In this document: one piece after another, positions 29,000-40,600 of the stretch
Position numbering within the stretch: position 1 is the first letter of the stretch
Layout of the letters: each line of letters starts with the position of its first letter
NCBI GenBank assembly: GCA_965644315.1
Contig: CBFFRQ010000061.1
Location: 1-64,000 of the forward strand
Direction of reading: 5' to 3'
DNA: 64,000 nucleotides
Origin: Caecitellus pseudoparvulus
Lineage: Eukaryota; Bigyra: Bicosoecida
Notes under the pieces: model-generated
Databases searched by the model: none
Told to the model about the DNA's origin: nothing
The model's input: the letters and a program-made list of their open reading frames with translations, nothing else
Position numbers and translations under genes: made by a program

Positions 29000-31466
29000 T
29001 CACCGCCTGCGCCCATGGCCCATGTTCCGGCCACCCCCCTTGACGAGGCGAGACGGCCGCGCCTTGGTAGTCTTGCACCTGGGAATGTGCCGCTCAGCCG
29101 CTGTCTCGTTAAACGTGCGCCCACAGTGCGGACAGGGCACAAGGTCCTGCGACCCCACATCTGGCACCGTGGGCAGGTCCAGGGTGGCGATGTCTTGCCC
29201 GCGCGCCTTGGCTGCCGCCATCATGCGGTTGGCCTTCATCGCGGCACGCAGCTGCTCGCTCTTGGCCTTCCACGCGCCACCCTTCCCCGAGCCACCTGCA
29301 GGCTTGGCCGACCCCGCCCTCCCAGCCCCTACACTGCGCCCCACCCGGCGTGACCCGCCGCCACCGCGCCGCCTCCCACCGCCCTGCGCCAGCGCCTCCT
29401 CAGGCATGCGAGCTGAGGTCGCGTCGAACGCCTTGCGCTTGGACACAAAGACCTTCTTGCAGACCTTGACGTGCTTCGCAAGCGCAGTGGGGTTGAACTT
29501 CCGTCCGCAGCTCGGGCACGGCTCACGTGTGTCTGGCCCATCTGCAAACTCGGTCGGTGCGGGGTAGGAACCCTGGCCCGCCCCTAGGGGCTGCTCATCC
29601 ACAGGGAGAGGGACGCCACTGGGTGCCGGCGCTGGTGCCCAGCTCGCACTGTCTGCCTGGGGCGTGTAGCCCTGCCTGCTCCCACCACGGGCATGTGGCT
29701 CAGCCTGTGACGTGCCGTGGCCTTCACGTGAGCCGCCACGGGAGGCTTGCCGTGCCCGGGCTCGGGCACGGAACGAGGAAAACGAGTCGCCCCCGTCGGA
29801 AGGCTCAGTGTGGCTCGCGGCGGCCTGTCTGGCCGGCTCACCCCCCCGCCGCATTGGGGCCTGGCGGCGCGCGGGCTGCGACGGCGCTACATCAAAGTCA
29901 GGAATATCCTCACTGACCTCCGCATGCCTGGCGCCAGAAGGGGCCCCTTGCCCAGCCGGCGCCTCAAAAACCACCATGCCGCGGTAAGCTGGCCGGTCGA
30001 AGTCACTGGGGCGCCGCCGCCGACCCGACACAGTGCGTACCAGTCCTTTCTCCATCCCCCCCGCTGAGACACCCCCACCACCACCGCCACGCCCCACAGG
30101 CTGCTCGTCCCACCCACCACCGCCACCACCACCGCCACGCCCCACAGGCTGCTCATCCCATCCACCACCACCACCACCACCGCCGCCACGCCCCACAGGC
30201 TGCTCGTCCCACCCACCACCGCCACCACCACCGCCACGCTCCACAGGCTGCTCGTCCCACCCACCACCGCCACCACCGCCGCCACGCCCCACAGGCTGCT
30301 CATCCCACCCACCTCCACCACCTCCACCGCCGCCCCGCCCCACAGGCTGCTCATCCCATCCACCACCACCACCTCCACCGCCGCCACGCCCCACAGGCTG
30401 CTCATCCCACCCACCACCACCACCACCTCCACCGCCGCCACGCCCCACAGGCTGTCTCGAACGGTCGCCACTGGAGACATGGGAAGTGCCGCCCCCTCGT
30501 GTTGCCGCTGCAGCAGGCTGGCGCTGGCTGCGGCCTGTGCTCACTGCCTTCCGCACACGCTTCCCGGCAGCGTTGTAGGTCCAGATGAACTTGGTGCCTG
30601 GTGGGGGCGCGTCTTCCCCCCCCCCTGCCTCACGCGACGCACCGCCCAGCACATCGCCCAGGGACGCACCTCCAAAGCCGCCACCGCCACTGCGCTGGGG
30701 CCGTGCCATCTCTGCAGAGCTGTGGCTGGGTTGCAGGTGTTGGGCTGGCCTGGCGTGGGCGTGGGTCGGCTCCCTGCCCATGTCCACTGAGCTGCGGGTT
30801 TGGCGGTGCCCTGGGTCACCGGCCACGGAGCTGCTCTGCATGGGGGGTGGAGCGTGGCTGGGGGCAGCTGCGTAGTGGTCAGGGACGCCGCTGTCCCATG
30901 CTGGGCGGCCGCCACCTCCCCCTCCAGCGCCCCGCAAACCGCCAAAAAAGGCAGCATCCGCTTCTGCCTGAGCCCGAGCATGGGCGTCTGCAGCAGCACG
31001 CTGACGGGCGGCAATGGAATCGCCATGCTGCTTGGCGTAGCCTCCGGCCTGCTCTGCACCTTGCCGTGCGCTGCTCTCTCGGCTGCTGCCACGCTGTCGG
31101 CCAGAGCTGCGCTGGCCATATCCGCTGCTGCCTCGCACAGGAAGCCGGCCCTGCGCGGGGGCAGACGGCTCAAACGATGGGTTGAATCTTGGCTGGTCGT
31201 GGACTTCTCTAGAAGTCGGCCTTCGGTTGGGGTTCAGCCTGTGCACGCAGAGAGGCAAGTCGCCCAGGCGTGTCGGTTGCGCAACGGCATTGGCCGAGCA
31301 GCAGCTGGTCAGCGCTCTTGCCCACTCACTTGGGTTGGAACGTGTGCTGTTCGCCGACAATGCCAGCTTCGCGCTCTTGACGCATTCGCTTGGCCCGCTC
31401 CCGAGCCTCCCGCTGCTTGGCCGCCCACTCGGCTGCTGCAGCAGCGTTTCGATGGGAGACGCTCAT
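29000..31466 (-). CDS. C2HC-type zinc-finger protein with Gly-rich repeats (ZC2HC1-like)
   Basis: Exon 1 (31466-31330) and exon 2 (31238-29000) join across a 91-bp intron into 791 residues. Exon 1 encodes a charged helix ('EWAAKQREARERAKRMRQ') and the join reads 'QPKLNPNRRPTS'. Near the C-terminus are two C-x2-C-x11-H-x3-C fingers, 'CPSCGRKFNPTALAKHVKVC' and 'CPHCGRTFNETAAERHIPRC', the paired zf-C2HC_2 arrangement of ZC2HC1/FAM164 proteins. Between them is an Arg/Gly-rich linker. The middle holds eight tandem copies of a QPVGRG-Gly(n)-WDE unit. Animal homologues are little studied, some linked to cilia or sperm. Molecular function is unknown; zinc-stabilised protein or RNA contact is plausible. 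Confidence 0.8.
30067..30455. repeat. Coding minisatellite, Gly-rich QPVGRG-WDE units
   Basis: Eight imperfect units of about 48-54 bp within the zinc-finger gene. They differ mainly in the number of Gly codons (6-10), and one unit has Glu for Gly. The variation in whole Gly codons points to replication slippage, so length polymorphism between strains is expected. Confidence 0.9.
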
Positions 31467-31608
31467 TTTCCGCACCTGGCTGCAGCGAGAAAGCGCGTGA
31501 AAATGTCACACACTGCAGAAGAAGGGAGGGAATCGAAACCTTATCAGCCTAAACATGAATTTGATTTGTGTTTCGCTGACGAGGGCTCTGCTGCAGCATG
31601 CTTGGGCT

Positions 31609-34600
31609 TCAACGCTCAGCGTCGCTGGCTGAGCGCTCATCGCCCGAGAGTGCCCAGCCGCCGTTCACGCGCCTGGCGCCGGCCATGCTCACTCGCCTCG
31701 CCGACACCCCCTTCCTCAGTGCCCGTGCGGCCTTTGAAGGGCCATGGCCGAATGTGCCCCGAGCAGGCGTCTCCCCACTGGCCGGCAGGGTGCCCGGGCT
31801 CAGCACTGGTCTGCCGCTGGTCCCGCCAGCAGACGGCACCGAAGACACGGCACGCCGGGCAGGTGGTAGGTCTGTCGCCCCGTCACTTGGCAGGCTTCGG
31901 CGGGCACGAGTGGGCCGCAAACTGAGAGTTTGGTCGCCGCCTGCAGGTGACAGAGGCGGGGAGCTCTTCGCCCACGGCAGCGCCAGGGGTGTGCTGCCGA
32001 CGGAGTCGGAGTCAGGCAGGAAGGGGTGGCGTGTGTGGCCCACACTGCCCCGGCTACTGCGTGTGGCTGGTTCAGACGCCGCCAGGTCGATGGGGGAGTG
32101 CTGGCTGGTTATGGACAGGCGAGCCAGGAGTGTGCCCGGAGCCTGGCCTGAGCTGGGCGTGCCACCCGACGCTGTGGAACGGAAGCTGCTCACGCGTGCC
32201 GCAGGGGCGGCTGCACTGGTCTGCACTGGAGGGAGCTCCAAGTAGCCATCCACAGCGCTGCGTGAGGGTGCTGGGGCAGGGGATGGGGTTGGGGCTGGGG
32301 AGGGCGACACATCCACCTGAGCAGTCGACCTGCCGCCGGTTGGAGGTGTGTCTGCAGGCGATGTCCCCGTGTCAGGCAGCCTGGAGGCGCGTTTGCGAGC
32401 CAGGAGCGGGTTTTCGATGACTTGTGTCGCAGACGCGACGCTGGGCCGGGCAGAGGCGACGGAGGGGCGGGCGCCGAGTGCCCGCCGTTTGCGGTCGTGA
32501 GGCCCATCCTCAGGCACTGCGGGGAGGGCGCCGCCCCACGCGCCTCGGGGGCTGCCGCTGCCTGAGGGACTGCGACGCATGGCACCAGCCTGGGCCAGTG
32601 GGGATGCGATGGTCACACTGCCCTTCGAATTTGAGGGCGGGGCAGGGGGTGGCGTCCGTGCCGTGGGAGGGGGCGGCGGCGCCCTGCTGCTGTTGCTGGA
32701 GACAGAGCTGGAGCTGCGCACGGAGGAACGCCCCCCCCCGCCAGACTTGGCCTGCCCCCGTGCACGTTCATGCCCAGTGGTGGGCCGGTGTGCAGCTTGC
32801 GCCCCCCCTCCGCCGGCGGCGGCACCCCCCCTCCGGAACAGCAGCTGGGACATGCGCCGTGAAACGCGCCGCGCGACACGAGGCACGCCGCCCAGACAAC
32901 ACTCCTTGCACGATCTGCAGCACGACCTGCCGCGCGATGCGTCATCGGACTTCGACCTGCAGCAGCAGCAGCAGCTCGAGACGGCCACAAACAACACCCT
33001 GTAAATCGCCAGGAAGTGGATGTACGGCAGCATGAGCAGCAGGGCGGTCAGGGTGAGCGTCACGAGGAGGGCCCACCGCACGGCAGCAGCCCACACTACA
33101 CGACTACCGGGCGTGTCCAGCGTGCCTGTTCCGGCACTGCTGGTGAGGGAGGTGTTGGCGTCGCGCATGACGAGGTTCAGGTAAATGTTGCCCAGCACCA
33201 GGGACAGCACAGTGCTGGTGAGGCCCATCTCCATGCGAAAATTGGAGCTGGAGCGCCCCACGACGTTGTACGCGTCTCGGCAGGAACACCGCTGGTACCA
33301 AGGCTTGACGGAGTCCGCCAGCTGCCCCCGCATGCCAGCCGGCAGCTTCTTCATCCACCCTGGCGTGTCTGTCTCTGCGCTGCCCCCTGTCGCCGCGGTC
33401 AACCCGCTGGCGGCTGTCAACACCGACAGGGAAGTTGAAGCAGTGTCGGAGCGGTCCCGGGTGCTGGAGCCGGCCGCAGACAGCAGGCGGCGCACCGAGC
33501 GAGACGCAGAGCGAGTGCGGGAGCTGGGCGCCTCCCGCCGAGGGGCAGAGGAGGCATCCCCACCCCCCAGAGCAGCGTGAAGCTTGGTCTGCTGCACGGC
33601 AGCAAGCGCCCGGCGCCGAGCACGCTCGGTGCCACCCGTCGGCACTTCCACGAAGGGGCGCAGGTACGAGATGGCAGACACCATGATGGAGATGAGGAAC
33701 ACAAGTAGCAGCGACCGCAGGCCCACCAGCTGCAGCACGCCAGGCGTGGTGGAGGTGAACACGCCCCGCTCCACTGAGCGCAGGAGGTCGGCCGAGATGG
33801 TGTTGCCCACTAGCACCGTCTCGAAGTTCACTGTGGTCGCGACCACTGCGATGAGCGCCTTCCACAGCAGCGTGATGCCGCCCCAGTACCAGGCAGCCCC
33901 TGGCGTGTAGTGGCGGTAGAAGAAGCCCCACCGCACACGCACAGCGGTGACATCCTCCAGCTGCTGCATGACGCTCTCCCACGCGGCAAAGAGGAAATCC
34001 AACTCCACCTCGTCCATGGCAGTGCGCAGGGCTGCCTCCCCACTGCCGGCCCCATGCGAGGGGCTCCCAGGCGGCTGCCGCACTCCCCCCCCGGGCAGGT
34101 CTGAGGGCATGCGCCCCGCTGATTGCTCCACTTCCAGCACGTTGCGCCGTGGGGAGCCGCCTGCGTGGAGCCGCGGCGAGCTGGGGCCGCCTTGGCTTGG
34201 CATGCTATGCTGCGGCACCCCTGAGAAGGATGGGCGCCGCATATGCCCCGCCCGATCAGCCCGTGAGGCAATGGGCACAGCCTTGGACTCGGGTGCAGGC
34301 TCAGGCTGCGGTGGGGCACCCCGGGGGCTCAGGCGCAGGGCACGGGAGGACTCGGCTCGCAGCAGGCTCTGGCGCTTCATGCGAGCAAGAGCTGTGCCGC
34401 TTGAGCCAGTAGTGCCAGAGCCCGCTGCAGAGCCAGTGTCGGCCTTACCACCCGCGCTGCTCCCGCCGTCCAGTGCGAGACCTCGTACAGACGAGCCCAA
34501 CTCGCGGAGCATGTTGGTGCCTGCGGGGCCAGCCTTATCCAGCACCTGTAGCAGACTAGCACGCCGCTGCAGGCTGGCGCGTCGGGACTGCCGTCGGGTT

Positions 34601-37600
34601 TTTGCCGCTTCTGAGCTGCGGGCAGTGCTGACGGAGTCTGCCCACATGACACCCTTCAGGTCTGGCGTGCTGCTAACACGCCGAGTGCGGGGTGCAGACG
34701 TCGTCTGGCTCCTGCGCCGTGGTGCTGGAGCTTCATCCCGGCTCGTTGACGACCCTGATCGTCGTTTGCGCCGCCCGCTGGCACTGCCCCCGCGGCTGTC
34801 TGCTCGGCTCACAGACGTGGCCGATCGTCGCTTGCGGGGCCCGCCAAGGTCCACACTGCCCGCATCTGCATCTGAGCCGCCAGATGCCTCGTCCTGTGAC
34901 GGCATGCCGTCCCAGTGGCCGTCTGAGCGGGAGCGGATGCGACGGGCGGGGTCCGGCTGCGGCAGCCCAGCCTGAGCTGCGGGCAGCACCATGTCCGCGG
35001 TGGAGGGGGACAGGGAAGGCGTGTGCATGGGCCCCACATCAGCTGTGCCTTGGCCGGAGACGAGGGAAGTGCCACAGTCAGGTGGTGAGGCGGTCTCTTG
35101 CACACGCGGCGCCGGTGCTCCAGTCATTGAGGGGCGTGCGAACACAGAGTGCGAGCGGCCGGAGGGGCCTGAGCCCTCTACACCGCTTGACCGGGGGCCA
35201 GGGCCAGACACCGACACGCTGCGCACAGTGCTCCGTGCCTGGGCTAGGGGGTTTGGCACACTGTCCCCGCCATCCCGCTGGGTGTGGGAGGGCGGCTGCG
35301 TCTGCCCCGGCTGCAGCATGCCCAGCCCCTCAAGCAGCCTGCGAGTGTCTGCAGCGCTGGTGCTGCCGAGCAAGTCCGCCACCAGAGCGCCTTGCCCCAT
35401 TTTGGCTGCAAAGACATCGCTGTGAGAGGTCAGCATGCTGCTGCGGTGACGCCTGTGCCCCCTACGGTGTCGGGGACTGCCGCTGTCGGGGGTTCTCCCG
35501 CTCCCCACCCGCTTCATGCTTCGATGGCTGCTTGACATCATGCTGCGTGCGCTGCCCTTGCTGGAGGGGTGACCCCTGTGCCTGGGACTGCCGAGGGTGC
35601 TGGAATCCCCCGAGTCATCTGGGTCCGACTCAATCCAGGTGTCAACATCCCCCGCATCTAGCTCCCACGCCGTGGCGGAGCCCTCCATGTCCCCATCGGA
35701 TCCCGGGTGCGCGTGCTTAGAGGCAGCGCGGTTGCGCTGCACAAGGGTGCTGTGGCGGCGCCACTGCTGCTGAGCCTCGCGCACGATCTGCAGCGCATCC
35801 AGGCGCCGCTTCACGACCCGAGCAACGTACTCCACGCCATCCTGCAGCGCGTCTCGCTCAGAGCCAGGCAGGGCTTGCACCGCCGAAATGACGTCGTACA
35901 GCGTCACATCAAAGTACGCAAACCCATCAGCAGCCGCTTTGCCATCGCCTCGCGGCGACTTGCCGCTCCAACGAGTGTACGCATCGCCGAAGCCAGGCAC
36001 CCGGCCAGTGGGCAAGTTCCCCTGCCTGCTCCCGTCTCGCATGTACTCCAGCACGTCCAGGACATCGTCGATGAACGCTGCTGGAACTGCGCTGACGATG
36101 CAGGCAGCTCGAAGGGCGGCTCGGCTCAAGGCAGCGTCAGACATGCCGCCGCTTGCACTTGAGTGTGGCTGCTTCGCCTGCAGGACTCCGCTGGAGCCCA
36201 GAATCTTCGAGGCACGATGGAAGCCCTTTTGCTCCAGCATGGACCCCCGAGCGGGGCGGGAGGAGCTGAACTGGGTGCTGCCCAGCTGCCGCTTGGCTTT
36301 CAGGGGGCCTGACGTGTGCAGGTGGGGGCTGCTGGCGCTGATGGAGCCAGACATGCTGGCAGCCACCCACATGCTGCGACGCCGGATAGAGGGGCGGTTA
36401 GTTTGCTGCCCTGAGCCGAACTTGGCCTTCATGCGGGCTGCTGCTTCGTCCACTGCCGAGGCGGGCGGCTCGGGCTCCTCCTGAGCGGGGTCCTGGCTCA
36501 GGGGCACGTTCAGCATGACCTCCACCATGGCGTGGAACACCTCAGGCCGCAAGACATCCTCCCGGTTCAGCGACCCCGGCGCCACTGCCAGACGCTGCAT
36601 GACGGCGCGCAGCAGCGCCAGCACGCGCTCCAGCGGCACAGTGTTGGGCGTCAGGGACTCATCCACAGTTCCAGCGGCCAGCGGGTCCAGCATGTACAGC
36701 GACCGCCGCAGGCTGTACAGCAGCACCATGACGACCAGCGGGAAGCCGATGACGTATACGCCCAGTGCAGCCAGGCTCCAGACACTCAGGCGCTCGTACA
36801 GCTCCGAGTCGCACGAGACGGTGGCTGCAGCAGACAGCATAGGCAGCCCTCTGCCTGCGCCATCAGGCACCAACACACACACAAAGGAAGACAGTAACGT
36901 GACGACAACGGACGGGTACACGACGTACAGCCCAATGACTGTGATAAGCAGAGTGGCATCCACGGCCTGCGCCCACGGGGACCGAGGCCACAGCACAACC
37001 GTTGCCTGGGCACGTGGGTGGCTGGGCTGGCGAGGCACGCCAGCCACGGCCATGCGCTCGCCCTCCTGCACAGCCTCGCTCTGCCCCGCATACCGCGTCA
37101 GAGCTACGGAGGTGGAGCTGCGGCGGCTTGGCTGCGCCGCTGGCACGCGCCGGCTCCGTAGCCATGCCGCCCCGCCAGCCGCCTGCGGGGAGGGGGCAGG
37201 CACATTATCCCGAGCACAGCATGACAGCAACTCGCTGCTCCGGGCGAAGAAGCACGTGCAGCACACACCCAGGCGCCTGCAGCAGTACATGCACCGCAGG
37301 CCCAGGAGCTGACAGCGGCGGCGCACGTGAAAGGCACAGTCTCCAGCGACGACGCTGGGCCCACCCCGCACCACGACACAGGCTGCCGCCAGGCCCAAAC
37401 ACCCAGCCAGGATGGCCAGACCTGCGGGCAGCAGCGTCGTCAGTCGAATTATGGCTTCCCTAAGCCAAGACGGGCCAAAGCCCTGCTCCAACAGGCAGGA
37501 TGGTCCGATGCTCGTGACGAGGCCGGAGACGAGCGTCGCCAGCTCGCTCACGCCAGCCAGCTGCATGACATCGTTCTCCACCCGTAAATCGGCAGAGGAG

Positions 37601-40600
37601 CTGACAGAGGCAGAGCCGTCGTCCCCGCTCACGTCTACGTCTGCAGTGACATTCAGCAAGGCGGCGGGAATGAAGCCGACGTCAGTTGCAGGACTGGAGT
37701 CCATGTCGCCCAGTGCTGTCACCGAGTGGTGGGACGACTTGGCCTTTGTCATGCCAGACACGACCAGCACTGACAGGGCGAGGCCCTGCACTTGAAGCCA
37801 ATCTACAAAGAGTCGCCAAGCCACTTGCCGCCGCATGGCCTGTCGGGATGGAATGTCAATGGCAGTCAGCGTCAGCAGGAAGATGGACAGGAACAGAATC
37901 ACGACGGCCGCAACGGCGCCGAGGATTTGCAGAGGGAGCGGTGCACACTTCGTGCAGTTTCCTTGCCCGTCATCTGTGAAGCCGGGTGCGCACGAATCGC
38001 ACAGGGGCCCGTCGGCGTCATCGGCACACAGCGGCTGCACTTGCAGAGTCATGCGCAGCGGTGCACCAGCACTGGACAGAGCCCGCCTTGTGGTCGCAAG
38101 GCTGGTCACACTCGTCTTGACACGGGCGTTCACCCAGCGCACTCCGTTGAACTCCCACGTGGACACACCAGACAATGGTGCCTCCGAGCCTCGCGCCCGC
38201 AAAAACGTGCCACCGGCTTGCAGTGCCCCTGAGACGTTCAGAGCTACAGACGATGGCAGCAGACTGCTGGCTGGGAGCGCTCCGGGCACGGCCGCGTACA
38301 CGCGCAGCACTGCTCGGATCATCGCTGCCATGTCTGCTGTGTACTGAGTCGTTTCGTCACATACAGGCAGGCGTTCCGCGATGGCCGTGCCAGCTAAATC
38401 TGCAGTAGGCAGTCGGCACACGGGCACCGGCGCAGCAGCACCAGGGCAGCTGTCAATGTTCCGGCAGGCCACCACAGCACAGGCGCCTGCATGCATGCGG
38501 AAGAAGCCAGGCTCTGTGACCAAGCTGCTCACTGCCTGCCCTGCGATGGGTCTGTTCGCAGCTGCCGTGTTCAGTGGCTGTGCCCCAACGGGGAAAGGGA
38601 CACACCGCCCATTCACGTCCGCACTGCTGGCTGCCGTCTCAGGGCAAGTGTACACGCCGCCGTACTCGGCCTTGAGCACGGCTGCAGTGCGATCTGATGG
38701 CTCGGGTGGCAGCATGACCACCTGCAGAGCCGAGAACGAGCACGTGACACCGGGGGTCACGAAGCCAGCCGAGAGGCCACAATCTGCTGCCCCGCCGCCG
38801 ACAGGTGTGACGACCACATCAGTGCGGGAAGCAAGCTCGGGCGCACGCGACGTGCTGTTCCATACAGCCTGCGCTGACTCAAAGAACACTGCCGGGCACA
38901 GGCACTGGTCCAGGCTCGTGGCGCCGGTGAGCCCCACAGTGGTCAAACGTGCCCCGCTCAGCATGGAGGGGCACGGTGTGCAGGCCTCGCTGCCGAACGT
39001 CGGTTTATACGTATCCTCAGGGCATGCGGCGCAAATGCTCGCATCGCCTGCTGTCTCGGCACGCGAGGTGCCTGGCGGACACGCTGTGAGCTGCACCGCC
39101 CCAGCGTTGGCCGTGATGCCCACTGCCACGGACGTCGCCGACACTGGCGAGCCAGAAGCGTCCACACGAACGTTGAGTGTTGCAAAGGTGACAGCTGCGC
39201 GGGAGTGGTCCAGGGGGTCCACAGTCACGATGCCAGTCACACCGTCTGGGCCGGAAGGTGCCGTGACGCGGCGCATCAGTGCCGCCGAAGGCACTGGCAG
39301 CGCCTGGAAGTCGCGCAGGAGGCCCGCGACAACGGACGCGTGCAGCAGCACAGCGTCGTGCATGTACGAGTCGGTGGCAGACACTAGCCCCTCAGCCAGG
39401 GGGTCGGAGCTGCCCTCCAGCCGGCTGGCCAGGCTAGCACACGCGGTGGCCAGAACAGCTTGCAGGGAAGCGGGGGTCGGCCGTCCTGGCAGCTGCTCAA
39501 AGGCGAGCCCTGGCAGGGAGCCCCCGCTAGCTGCGCATGCCTTGGCTTCCGCGAGCATATCGGCCTGGAAGGTCGCCAGTCCCTCCAGCCCCTCAGCCGG
39601 GGAGCGCGACACGCCCAAGCTGCCGTCCAGCAGCTCAGCCGCGGCCGGCACTTGCTGCACTATGGCATCCACTCGCTGGGCCACAGAGTCGGTGGAAACC
39701 CACACGTAGCCCGCGTCAGCAGTCAGCCCTGCGATCTGCCCGGCTTCCAGCACCACCAGGGCGTCCGAGGAAGTTGTGCACAGCACGAGGACGCGCGCCC
39801 CTGACTGGGCGAGTGGGGACAGCAGCCGGTTCGCGACATCCGCCGCAGCGGCTGTAAAGGCCGCGCTTGGGTTGTTCGAAGTGAGGTAGTCCCGCACCAA
39901 GCTGGCGGGGATCATGGTTGGGTCGGCAGGGACGAGGGCTTGCCCTGCGCCGGCCATGCTGGCGGCGATGCTGGCCACCAGCTGCTCTGAGTATGCATCT
40001 CCAGTCACGCCAATGAGGGACGCATGTCGCCACCCAAGCTGCTCCAGTACCGCCGATAGTGATGCTGCCTGCTCAGTGTCTGCGGGCACGACGCGAGCAA
40101 AGTTGGGGAAAGCCGACGCGCCAGATACTACCTCGCTCAACTCCGGCGCAGAAGCTGAACCAGACAGCAGCACTGTGCCGGGTGCTGCTGCATCCCCTGC
40201 GATGCGCGCGCGCAACCACGGCTCCACTTCCAGAGCCACTGTGCTGTACCGGACACCAATTATTGCAGGGGTGGGAGCTGCCTGGCTCTGGCCTGCTCCC
40301 GGCCCATGCAGGTTCCACCAGCTGTCGAGCAGGCTTATAACGGCGGAGGGATCCTTGCCTGCAGCAGTGGCAGCGCCCCCGACGTCCAGGGCCTTCAGCG
40401 ACAGGCGTGTGTGGCCGGGCAAGCTGGCATTCAGGGACAGCACGTCGGGAAACTGTGCGACAGCGGTGCGCAGTCCGACAAACCCAGCCAGCAGCCTCGA
40501 AACTTCAGTGCTGATTTCAGACGCAGAGGAAATGCGCGTGAGGAACAAGGCACACACCTCAGGCGGGGTGACGTACGCCGCAGAGCCGTCCGGGGGAAGC

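Noticed and set aside
30033-30578. Poly-proline plus-strand frame
   Set aside because: Complement of the Gly-rich repeat in the zinc-finger gene.
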